From assembly GCA_964581095.1 (NCBI GenBank), contig CAZONK010000197.1, forward strand, positions 1 through 6,367: a stretch of DNA of 6,367 bases, read 5' to 3'. The DNA is from SZUA-230 sp964581095. Its GTDB lineage: Bacteria; Bacteroidota; Bacteroidia; Cytophagales; Cyclobacteriaceae. A program made the position numbers and the translations under genes. Below, piece by piece: positions 1 to 6,367 of this stretch (within the stretch, counting starts at the first letter, position 1; every line of letters starts with the position of its first letter). The notes beneath the pieces were generated by a model that had not been told where the DNA came from, did not search any database, and was given only the letters and a program-made list of their open reading frames with translations.

Positions 1-79
1 GAATTGACATAATTAGGGATTGAGTTTTCTACAAGGCAGGTCAATGCACCACAACTTGTTATAAGCCCCACTAAAGGTA

Positions 80-1117
80 TCAATAACCCCAGTAATTTTC
101 CGGGATAATAGAACCTTTTTGCAGTTTCTTGTTACCATTATCCCGCTGGGCAGCTATCTCCTCCTGTACCAGTTCGTCAAAAGGATTCGCCATGTTCTGG
201 ATCTTCGCTGTACTGATATGGGTATAAATCATGGTGGTTTCCGGCCGGCTATGGCCCAACATAGCCTGAACATACCGTAAATCAACACCAAGCTCCAACA
301 AATGCGTTGCATATGAATGCCGTAAGGTATGTGGTGTTACCCTTTTATTAATTCCGGACGTATGGCAGGCACGTTGCAATATCTTTCGAATGCTGGTACT
401 ACTATATTGGCTACCGTCAGATCCTTCAAATAAATATAACCTTGGTCGATATTTCCTGTAATACTGCCGGAGTAAAACCAGATTTGCCTGAGACATTTTT
501 ACATACCTGTCTTTTCGACCCTTTCCCATAATTACATGCAGAAGCATCCTGTCGGCATCAATATCTTTCAATTTTATACACAGCAATTCACCTACCCGTA
601 GTCCGGCAGAGTAAAGGGTGCTGAGGATCGCTTTATGCTTGAGGTTATTTGTATTTTTTAATATGGCTTTAATTTCCTGTTTATTCAATACTTCCGGCAA
701 ACGCTTTTCTTTTGCCGGCCTTTCCAGGTCGTCAGTGTCAAATGCGCAATGTATTACATGACCATAAAATAATTTAAGTGCCCCAATAAATTGCCTTTGA
801 TAACTTACCGAATAACCACTTTTAATAATTATCTGCGAATTGTACTTATGGATGTCCTTTAAAGTGATATTGATACTGTCCTTCTGGACAAAATATCCTA
901 AAAACGAACAAATAAAGCCCAGGTAGCAACTCTTTGTGCTTTTACTATATCGCTGACTATTAAGATAGTGTTCAAATTGTGCTATTTCTTCCCTTTTTTG
1001 GGCTGTCAATCGTTTTCGATAGTATGTAACCGAATGTTTTTGGCTATCTGCCAATTTATTCCCCCTTGCCGGTAATGTCTTTGGTATGTTCATCAATATG
1101 TCGTTTAAATGCTGCAA
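80..1117 (-). CDS. Tyrosine recombinase / site-specific integrase (XerC/D- and IntI-like)
   Basis: A DNA strand-exchange enzyme expected to cut and rejoin short target sites through a 3'-phosphotyrosine intermediate. An N-terminal tail (residues 1-40) precedes a SAM-like core-binding domain (about 44-125) and the catalytic domain (about 140-320). All catalytic residues are visible: R174 in AGLRVGE, K199 in GKGRKDR, H263 and R266 in TPHTLRHS, H289 in LGHS and nucleophile Y298 in TMIYTH. The length of 345 residues is normal and the gene looks intact. The C-terminal half resembles integron integrases (TPHTLRHSYAT, TTMIYTH, NPFDEL), but I see no extra IntI-type insertion before the HxxR box, so I call it a generic recombinase. 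The chosen start is TTG at 1117; an ATG at 1093 (residue 9) is a credible alternative, and neither has a clear ribosome binding site. It is divergent from the Zn-ribbon gene. The family is certain; the target site and cargo are unknown. Confidence 0.95.
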   Translation of the reverse strand: MQHLNDILMNIPKTLPARGNKLADSQKHSVTYYRKRLTAQKREEIAQFEHYLNSQRYSKSTKSCYLGFICSFLGYFVQKDSINITLKDIHKYNSQIIIKSGYSVSYQRQFIGALKLFYGHVIHCAFDTDDLERPAKEKRLPEVLNKQEIKAILKNTNNLKHKAILSTLYSAGLRVGELLCIKLKDIDADRMLLHVIMGKGRKDRYVKMSQANLVLLRQYYRKYRPRLYLFEGSDGSQYSSTSIRKILQRACHTSGINKRVTPHTLRHSYATHLLELGVDLRYVQAMLGHSRPETTMIYTHISTAKIQNMANPFDELVQEEIAAQRDNGNKKLQKGSIIPENYWGY

Positions 1118-1149
1118 ACTATTAATGAAGAACTATTTTCCATTCTATA

Positions 1150-1179
1150 TAAATACTTATATTCGTAAATAAGTGTTTA
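1150..1179. repeat. Inverted repeat, 11-bp arms with 8-bp spacer, in the divergent gap
   Basis: The left arm TAAATACTTAT (1150-1160) and right arm ATAAGTGTTTA (1169-1179) are reverse complements at 10 of 11 positions; the one difference is a T-G wobble if folded as RNA. The spacer is 1161-1168. It lies between the divergent recombinase and Zn-ribbon genes and overlaps a possible -7 promoter element, so it could be an operator for a dimeric regulator. Arms of about 11 bp around a 6-8 bp spacer are also the usual form of a tyrosine recombinase core site, and a recombinase gene is adjacent. It covers the GTG at 1173, which argues for a later start of the Zn-ribbon gene. The symmetry is directly visible; the function is inferred, and AT-rich sequence makes chance dyads commoner. 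Confidence 0.5.
1158..1165 (+). promoter_or_regulatory. Candidate Bacteroidota -7 promoter element for the Zn-ribbon gene
   Basis: TATATTCG matches the Bacteroidota -7 consensus TAnnTTTG at every fixed position but one. It would place the transcription start near 1172, giving a leader of roughly 13-20 bases before the ATG codons at 1185 and 1191. No good -33 TTTG lies at the expected distance; TTTC at 1137-1140 is the closest, with a short spacer. It sits inside the inverted repeat, as expected if that repeat is an operator. The match is weak. Confidence 0.25.
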
Positions 1180-1184
1180 ATAAA

Positions 1185-1601
1185 ATGGGTATGGAAAGCG
1201 ACAATCAAAAATCATGTTTGCAATGCAGTAAACCGTTACGTGGCAGGTTCGATAAAAAATTCTGTGATGCCTGGTGTCGAAATGCTTTCAACAACAAAGT
1301 AAAGCGAAAGGATGAGCAATTAATCATGGAAACCAATCGGGCCCTTCGAAAAAACAGGAGAATCCTGAAATCACTTTCACCTGTTGGTAAATCAACCGTT
1401 CGAAAAGAAGTACTCGATGCCTTAGGTTACAAATTCAATATTTTTTCCTCAATGTTTCGTGCTTCTACCGGAAGGATCTACTATTTGTGCTATGAGTATG
1501 GATTTAACCCAATAGTAGATACTAAAGGAGTTGAAAAAGCTGTGATCATAAATCGACAAAAGTACATGGGTGACTGGCAACCCTGGCAGTTTGCAATATA
1601 A
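1185..1601 (+). CDS. Small Zn-ribbon protein of unknown function (DUF2116-like N-terminus)
   Basis: A protein of 138 residues from the ATG at 1185. Its N-terminus has four cysteines in the pattern CLQC, twelve residues, then CDAWC, a likely zinc site, followed by RNAFNN. The order C-x2-C, GR-x-DKKFC, C-R-N is one I recognise from short, conserved Bacteroidota proteins annotated as Zn-ribbon (DUF2116-like). A basic helical stretch follows (KVKRKDEQ through RALRKNRRILKSL), then a C-terminal part with GRIYYLCYEYGFNP, which resembles the same proteins. There is no signal peptide or membrane segment, so it is probably cytosolic. The zinc site plus basic helix suggest nucleic acid or protein binding, but no function is established. 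The reading frame is also open from GTG at 1173; ATG at 1185 or 1191 is preferred because the GTG lies inside an inverted repeat. It is divergent from the recombinase and convergent with the transporter operon. Confidence 0.85.
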   Translation: MGMESDNQKSCLQCSKPLRGRFDKKFCDAWCRNAFNNKVKRKDEQLIMETNRALRKNRRILKSLSPVGKSTVRKEVLDALGYKFNIFSSMFRASTGRIYYLCYEYGFNPIVDTKGVEKAVIINRQKYMGDWQPWQFAI

Positions 1602-1639
1602 ACTGTCACTCTCGTGGAAACATCCGTCTGGTCTGAATT

Positions 1640-1677
1640 ATTAACTTACACAACACCTCTGATAGTGTCAAGTTAAT
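1640..1677. terminator. Imperfect hairpin between convergent genes, possible terminator
   Basis: ATTAACTT (1640-1647) pairs with AAGTTAAT (1670-1677), and ACAC (1648-1651) with GTGT (1665-1668), leaving one bulged C at 1669 and a 13-base loop. It lies 39 bases after the Zn-ribbon stop and 28 bases beyond the stop of the permease/peptidase gene, the right place for a two-way terminator. No clear T-run follows on either strand and the stem is AT-rich, so it would be a weak intrinsic terminator. It could instead be a 3'-end stabilising structure or chance. Confidence 0.35.
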
Positions 1678-1704
1678 CGTACAAGATCTAATTGGTAATA
1701 ATAC

Positions 1705-4700
1705 TTATAGTTTTCGCCTGTTATCATCAGAATTTGTGTCTATTAATTTGTTGTACGGATCAATACCAACTTCCGTGGGTTCTTGATCTACAACAATAGA
1801 TACCGTATTGTTGATAGCAGTTATTTTATGTTTTTCAAGATAAAGCTCCACCTCCTTATTTGTCCCCTGTCCGCCAGACAGGCGGGCATCAACATCTTCT
1901 TCAGCAAAAATTCCAATATCAATATAGTCTTCCAATGGTAAGGAATACTCTGGCTTTCTCATCTTTTCAGTTTTGTAAGAAATTGAATCGGTTTTGTTAT
2001 CACTGAAGAATCGTTTCCCTTTTTCATCGTTTCGGTACTTACTTACATCAAACTCTATATCTACCTGGTATTTACCATTGTCCAGTTCAGTAGAGTTCAC
2101 ATCTACTATCCTGTTTTTATACAGTGTAATTGTCTCAAACATATCTTTGATAACATATTGAAGGGAATCGGGTGTCACATCCCTGATGTAGTCAACCATT
2201 TCAATAGAGGTAGTATAAGGTGGTCCCTGGAATTTCACCTTTTCTATATACCTTTTAAGTGCTGCATTCAAAGTGTCTTCACCAATATAGTCGCTTAAAG
2301 CATAAAACACCAGGGATCCTTTTTGATAGCGGATATACCCTTGTCCATCATTGTACATGAGCGATTTTTCCCGTTTGCTCTCAGTTGTTCTTTGTAACAG
2401 ATAAGCATCTAACGAGGCTTTTAAAAACTTCCTCATTTTGCTGCTTCCATGCTGATGCTCCAAAACTTTAAGGGAAACATATTCCGACAGGCTTTCCGAC
2501 AACATCGTAGCACCCAATACATCAGCCCCTATTACCTGGTGTGCCCACCATTGATGTGCCACTTCGTGAACAGTGATTGCAAAAGGATAGTCCACACCAC
2601 CTTCTTCAGAATCATCTACATCCGCGATAAATCCGAGCCCTTCAGAATAAGGAATGGTATTCGGGAATGATTGTGCAAATCCCCCGCCTGTTCTTGGGAA
2701 CTCTATAATGCGCAATTGCCGGTGCTGATATGGACTGAAATTATCTGAATTATAAGTTAATGATGCCTTCATACCCGCCATCATCCTGTCAAGATTGTAT
2801 TCATGACCTTTGTGATAATATATTTCGAGGTTCACATCGTTCCATTTGTCTTTTTTTACCTCATATTTTCCGGAATTGAAGGCATAGAAATTTAATATCT
2901 TGCTATCCATCTTATAGTGGAAAAACCTGCGCCCGTCTTCAACCCATTCTTTCTGAAGATATCCCGGGGCAATGGCAATCTGATCTTCGGAAGTACTAAC
3001 CGTTGCCTCAAAATCTATCCAGTCTGCATCCCCGGAGATGTATGTATTTGAGAGGGCAGTAGTATCGGTAGGGGGTGGTTTTAATTCATTTTTTGGTAAA
3101 CCATATTTTTCACGAACCTCATCATCTGTCAATTCACCTCCGCTATAGCCCAGTGATGGGAAAATTTGAGAGTTATTGATAAATGTTCCATTACCCCGAA
3201 CAGGGGAATTGTTTCGCAAAAAACGGTTTGGCTTATTATGTACCGTAAACGATAATGATAAACTGTCACCTGGGTTGAGCGGTTCTGTTAACTCATAAAT
3301 GTTAAAATTATACAGCGTATCCCTTGAAACCAACTCGCTGGCTTTGTCGAATACGAAAGTAATCGGATAAGTGTAATAGTTTAGGAAAATACTGTCAATG
3401 TCCTGATCAGATTTATTAACCATTAGGTATGTTCCGTCCGCATCAAAATCCAATTCGTTTGGATAAATATTTACAGAGGCTTTAACTGATATAATCCTGG
3501 GTTGAATTGCATTTTCATACTTCTTGTATTTCTTTTCCCATTCTACTGTTTGCTTTTCCTGTTCATTTGATGAAGTCCTTTCGTTAAGAATATTGTTTTC
3601 ATAATAAATACGAAATCCTAATGCTAAAAATCCAATCAGGAAAATAGAGAATCCAACCATAGTATTTCCCTTAAATCGGGATATGGCAACAGAAACCCTT
3701 TCTTTAATTGAAAAAGGTATCCCTCTTACCCAAAATAGTCCTGTGATAACTAACAGTGTAAGCCCACCGAGCAACCAATAAAGATTATAAACAAGATAGT
3801 TCGTAAGTGAAGTACCATAGCCATTCATATCTGAATAGGAAAATCCAGGGGCCTGGTTGTATTTATATATCGATTGTTCGATTCCTATTTGTGATAAAAA
3901 TGGCATCCCTATTGAGATGACCAACATTACAAATAGTCCCAGGTATGCATTTCCTACAATTGTTTGTACGAACAAAGCCAATAAGGCCCAGATTGCAAAA
4001 TGAACAAAGTTCAGCGCATAGAGTTCAAATAAATAATGAGCAATCTCAAAATTGTAGTAGTTATTATAAACTTGTATTGATATCCCACCCAGCAAAATAA
4101 CCATAAGTAATACGAGCTGCATTTTTAATAAAGCAATAAGTTTTGATACCACCAGGCTCCAGTTGGGAACGGGGGTTACGTCCACCAGCTGGTTTACTCG
4201 TGCAGTTTTTTCCCGGTAAACCAACATGCCCGCATATAAAAATGTTGTTATGTTAATAAACAAAGCAAAACTATTACCGGGGACCAATAAAATTTGCCAT
4301 GTTACAGGCAAAGTTTTGGTACCGAAAATTTGACCCAATACCATGGCTGTGATTAGTATAAATATCAATCCAACCAATACAATGCTTAAAAATGGCCAGC
4401 TCTTAACAATGTATATAAAATCTAAATTGGATAGTTTCCAGGTAGTTTTCAGGTTTTGGAGGAATGTAAAATTGAAATCGACCTTGGGGAGTATAACCCT
4501 TGTAATACCACCGAAATTATGCTTTGTGATACGTTCTCCCTTTTGCTTTTTGAAGCTGAAAGTAATCGCATCTTGTGTAAAAGCGAAATACCTGTAAACG
4601 AATCCGAAAACAAGCAATGCAATTGACAGCCAAATTAGCCTGTTGTAAATTATTACTCCTATAATTGGAAGCATTTGATCATTCTGTTCGGCTACCGTCC

Positions 4701-5379
4701 AATACTTTGTATAGTAGTTTGCAGCTTGCTCGCCAAAAGGATCTATTAATGCAGACAGATACCTGTAGTCAGGATCAGAAAATATATTTGCAACGATTCC
4801 CTGAACCAGCATCAGCAGTACAACAGTGATAAATCCTGCTGCAATGTTTCTTGAAAATGCTACAACTGCAAATACGATTGCTCCAAACAGCAGTATATTG
4901 GGAATAACGTAAATAATAAAAGTTTGCAGATAGGCGTTGAAATTAAAGGCTCCGACAATGTCCTGATTGGTTCCCGGTAATCTAAAACCAAGGGCCATGG
5001 CAACGCCAATCGAAACGACTATAATTGTTACAATTAAAACTGAGCTAAAAAACTTGGCGAATAAGTAGTTGGCTTTTGTAAATGGAAAGGAATATAAAAT
5101 CATGTGCATTTCACTCTTATAATCCCTATAGATAGAGGCGCCAATAATCGAAGGAAACAGGAAGAAAATAAATGTTGTTAATCCATTTAACAGGCCATTG
5201 ATTCCAATAGGGGAGTTGACGATTTTGGAAGAACCCGTGCTTACTGTCAAAGAGTCAAATATACCGGCAGCTCCTCCGGCAAAGAAAAAGGCTAATAAAA
5301 AGAAAATACCTAAGTATATGTAAAAAGCCGGTTGCCTGAACCAGTACTTTATTTCATGTATGAATATTGTTGAAAACAT
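1705..5379 (-). CDS. ABC-2 type permease fused to M1-family metallopeptidase domain
   Basis: A 1224-residue membrane protein. Residues 1-265 hold about six hydrophobic segments (near 16-40, 66-85, 111-131, 151-176, 177-199, 239-263). A basic loop follows (FKKQKGERITKH), then about seven segments (near 328-350, 370-388, 410-432, 453-475, 476-495, 529-550, 573-591). These are two ABC-2 halves in one chain. Basic residues before the last segment put residues 592-1224 outside the cytoplasm. That part is M1-like: zinc motif HEVAH (938-942), third ligand probably E962 in SESLSEY, and the catalytic-type Tyr in YQKG (Y1018). Two oddities: nineteen rather than eighteen residues separate HEVAH from the Glu, and GGGFAQS (898-904) stands where GAMEN is expected. 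The C-terminal end has the GIDPYNKLID and DDN motif that I recognise from related proteins. ATG at 5379 is preceded by an A-rich stretch but no ribosome binding site. It follows its ATPase by 31 bp. The domain calls are firm; the substrate and peptidase activity are unknown. Confidence 0.95.
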   Translation of the reverse strand: MFSTIFIHEIKYWFRQPAFYIYLGIFFLLAFFFAGGAAGIFDSLTVSTGSSKIVNSPIGINGLLNGLTTFIFFLFPSIIGASIYRDYKSEMHMILYSFPFTKANYLFAKFFSSVLIVTIIVVSIGVAMALGFRLPGTNQDIVGAFNFNAYLQTFIIYVIPNILLFGAIVFAVVAFSRNIAAGFITVVLLMLVQGIVANIFSDPDYRYLSALIDPFGEQAANYYTKYWTVAEQNDQMLPIIGVIIYNRLIWLSIALLVFGFVYRYFAFTQDAITFSFKKQKGERITKHNFGGITRVILPKVDFNFTFLQNLKTTWKLSNLDFIYIVKSWPFLSIVLVGLIFILITAMVLGQIFGTKTLPVTWQILLVPGNSFALFINITTFLYAGMLVYREKTARVNQLVDVTPVPNWSLVVSKLIALLKMQLVLLMVILLGGISIQVYNNYYNFEIAHYLFELYALNFVHFAIWALLALFVQTIVGNAYLGLFVMLVISIGMPFLSQIGIEQSIYKYNQAPGFSYSDMNGYGTSLTNYLVYNLYWLLGGLTLLVITGLFWVRGIPFSIKERVSVAISRFKGNTMVGFSIFLIGFLALGFRIYYENNILNERTSSNEQEKQTVEWEKKYKKYENAIQPRIISVKASVNIYPNELDFDADGTYLMVNKSDQDIDSIFLNYYTYPITFVFDKASELVSRDTLYNFNIYELTEPLNPGDSLSLSFTVHNKPNRFLRNNSPVRGNGTFINNSQIFPSLGYSGGELTDDEVREKYGLPKNELKPPPTDTTALSNTYISGDADWIDFEATVSTSEDQIAIAPGYLQKEWVEDGRRFFHYKMDSKILNFYAFNSGKYEVKKDKWNDVNLEIYYHKGHEYNLDRMMAGMKASLTYNSDNFSPYQHRQLRIIEFPRTGGGFAQSFPNTIPYSEGLGFIADVDDSEEGGVDYPFAITVHEVAHQWWAHQVIGADVLGATMLSESLSEYVSLKVLEHQHGSSKMRKFLKASLDAYLLQRTTESKREKSLMYNDGQGYIRYQKGSLVFYALSDYIGEDTLNAALKRYIEKVKFQGPPYTTSIEMVDYIRDVTPDSLQYVIKDMFETITLYKNRIVDVNSTELDNGKYQVDIEFDVSKYRNDEKGKRFFSDNKTDSISYKTEKMRKPEYSLPLEDYIDIGIFAEEDVDARLSGGQGTNKEVELYLEKHKITAINNTVSIVVDQEPTEVGIDPYNKLIDTNSDDNRRKL
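1865..1887. repeat. GC-rich palindromic repeat inserted in frame in the permease/peptidase gene
   Basis: CCTGTC (1866-1871) and GACAGG (1877-1882) form a perfect inverted repeat around CGCCA. An overlapping one pairs CCGCC (1871-1875) with GGCGG (1881-1885) around AGACA, so two exclusive hairpins share the same bases. It is much more GC-rich than its surroundings. It encodes RLSGGQG (residues 1166-1172) at a likely turn between two strands in the C-terminal domain. I recall closely similar palindromes scattered in many Bacteroidota genomes, between genes and sometimes inside them. The structure is directly visible; membership of that repeat class is from memory and unchecked. Confidence 0.6.
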
Positions 5380-5410
5380 GCTGGATAATTTTTAGCTAAA
5401 TGGGGTCAGA

Positions 5411-6313
5411 TTAAACTTCAAGGACAGATTCATCTGTTTTTAAAGCGATAAAATATACATCATCCAGTTGTGGCGCTGTTTCAAAAAAGTCTTCGGCGGG
5501 TTTTTCAAGAGAATGCACTCTTATATTCAGTGTATTGTCCTGGTTATAATTTGAGGAGAGAATATTATAACCGGCTTCCATGTTTTCCAGTTCAGGACGC
5601 TCAATTACTTTGGTCCAGATCTGACCCAGGATTTCTTCCGTAGCTTCTATAGGTGTAGTGTGCTTTAATATTCTACCTCCGTTTAAAATGGCCATTTCAT
5701 GACACAATTCTTTAACATCATCTACAATGTGCGTTGAAAAAATCACTGTGCAATTCGTGCCTACTTCGCGTAAAATATTTAGAAAACGGTTACGTTCTGC
5801 CGGATCTAATCCAGCGGTAGGCTCATCAACAATAATTAGCTTAGGATCGTTTAACAGCAACTGTGCAATTCCAAAACGTTGTTTCATCCCACCAGAGTAG
5901 CTGGCAACATTTTTCTTACGGATGTCATACAAGTTGGTGATCTCTAAAACCTCCTTTACTATTTTGGATCTATCAGATTTTAATCCAATTCCTTTTAATG
6001 TGGCAAAATATTCAAGCAATTCCTCAGCTGACATTTTAGGATATACGCCGAATGACTGTGGCAGGTACCCCAATATCTTCCTTAGCGACATATTGTCGTC
6101 CAGCACATTGATATCACCAAATGTAATCGTGCCTGAATCAGGGCTTTGCAAAGTGGCTATGGTACGCATCAAAGTTGATTTCCCTGCTCCATTTGGCCCC
6201 AATAGCCCGAACATGCCTTTTCCTATTTCAAGGTCCAGGTTATCAATGGCTTTTACCCCATTTTTATATGTCTTTGTTAAATTTTGAATAATCAGCTTCA
6301 TAGAATTTTGCAT
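5411..6313 (-). CDS. ABC transporter ATP-binding protein
   Basis: A cytoplasmic ATPase that powers a membrane transporter, almost certainly the permease/peptidase encoded 31 bp downstream. All ABC motifs are present in order: Walker A GPNGAGKST (39-47), Q-loop Q86 in YLPQ, signature YSGGMKQR (139-146), Walker B LIIVDEP (159-165), D-loop AGLD (167-170) and switch His H195 in STH. The nucleotide-binding domain spans about 6-220; residues 220-300 form a less conserved C-terminal tail typical of ATPases paired with ABC-2 permeases. The length of 300 is usual. No membrane segment is seen. Because the partner carries two transmembrane halves in one chain, a homodimer of this protein is the natural stoichiometry. 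The start is ATG at 6313, but ATG at 6301 (residue 5, giving MKLIIQNL) fits the usual N-terminus of such proteins equally well. It is the first gene of a two-gene operon. Confidence 0.97.
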   Translation of the reverse strand: MQNSMKLIIQNLTKTYKNGVKAIDNLDLEIGKGMFGLLGPNGAGKSTLMRTIATLQSPDSGTITFGDINVLDDNMSLRKILGYLPQSFGVYPKMSAEELLEYFATLKGIGLKSDRSKIVKEVLEITNLYDIRKKNVASYSGGMKQRFGIAQLLLNDPKLIIVDEPTAGLDPAERNRFLNILREVGTNCTVIFSTHIVDDVKELCHEMAILNGGRILKHTTPIEATEEILGQIWTKVIERPELENMEAGYNILSSNYNQDNTLNIRVHSLEKPAEDFFETAPQLDDVYFIALKTDESVLEV

Positions 6314-6334
6314 GTTTAAAAGTAATTACCGCAA

Positions 6335-6342
6335 TAAAGGTA
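6335..6342 (-). promoter_or_regulatory. Candidate -7 promoter element for the ABC operon
   Basis: On the minus strand this reads TACCTTTA, one mismatch from the Bacteroidota -7 consensus TAnnTTTG. It would start transcription about 15 bases before the ATG at 6313. There is no matching -33 TTTG at the expected distance, although that region reaches the window edge. The match is weak and rests mainly on position. Confidence 0.25.
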
Positions 6343-6367
6343 TTTTAAAGTTATGTTTAGTTATAAG

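Noticed and set aside
51..70. Integron attC-like boundary (minus strand reads CTTATAACAAGTTG) just past the recombinase stop
   Set aside because: It only partly fits the RYYYAAC and GTTRRRY boxes, no matching partner box or extended hairpin is seen in the 79 bases available, and the recombinase shows no visible IntI-type insertion.
1..79. Left edge, searched for a partial gene, terminator or direct repeat matching 1602-1704
   Set aside because: No convincing coding frame, hairpin with T-run, or shared repeat was found; only short chance matches.
2449..2670. Plus-strand open frame of 73 codons
   Set aside because: It lies wholly opposite the M1 catalytic region of the permease/peptidase gene; its translation resembles no known family and looks like an antisense shadow.
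4343..4597. Plus-strand open frame of 84 codons
   Set aside because: It is opposite the second transmembrane half of the permease; its composition mirrors hydrophobic codons on the other strand and there is no independent sign of coding.
5391..5410. Perfect 10-bp palindrome TTTAGCTAAA followed by TGGGGTCAGA between the ATPase and permease genes, reminiscent of REP-type element ends
   Set aside because: A 10-bp palindrome is expected several times by chance in a window this size, and no second arm or hairpin accompanies the GGGGTCAGA string.
5922..6287. Plus-strand open frame of 121 codons
   Set aside because: It is fully antisense to the ABC ATPase, whose motifs are unambiguous; it is a shadow.

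Overview
The window most likely comes from a Bacteroidota chromosome (a Cytophagales, Flavobacteriia or Marinilabiliales-like lineage; nothing here fixes it further). The support is the gene families present (a long ABC-2 permease fused to an M1 peptidase domain, and a small Zn-ribbon protein of a type I know from Bacteroidota), the moderately AT-rich composition, the lack of clear Shine-Dalgarno sequences before the starts, and a GC-rich palindrome of a kind scattered through many Bacteroidota genomes.

Layout. Positions 1-79 lie downstream of the first gene and hold nothing I can name. At 80-1117 (minus) is a complete tyrosine recombinase with all catalytic residues. A short divergent gap follows, carrying an 11-8-11 bp inverted repeat (1150-1179) that overlaps a weak Bacteroidota-type -7 promoter element. 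At 1185-1601 (plus) is a small Zn-ribbon protein of unknown function. A convergent gap (1602-1704) contains an imperfect hairpin (1640-1677) that may end transcription from one or both sides. The rest is a two-gene minus-strand operon: the ABC ATPase (6313 to 5411) is transcribed first and, after 31 bp, the 1224-residue permease/peptidase fusion (5379 to 1705). The leftmost 54 bases of that operon's upstream region (6314-6367) are in view and contain only a weak promoter candidate.

How the genes work together. The ATPase and the giant membrane protein should form one transporter. The membrane protein has two ABC-2 type transmembrane halves in one chain, so an ATPase homodimer could drive it. 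By the positive-inside rule the M1 metallopeptidase-like domain lies outside the cytoplasm. A plausible but unproven reading is a machine that couples export, or extraction from the membrane, to periplasmic peptide processing. The recombinase and Zn-ribbon gene share a divergent control region and look like an accessory pair beside this operon; no sequence evidence links the two pairs functionally.

The most interesting points are the transporter-peptidase fusion with its altered M1 active-site motifs, a palindromic repeat inserted in frame into the end of that gene, and the recombinase-site-like inverted repeat next to the recombinase gene.
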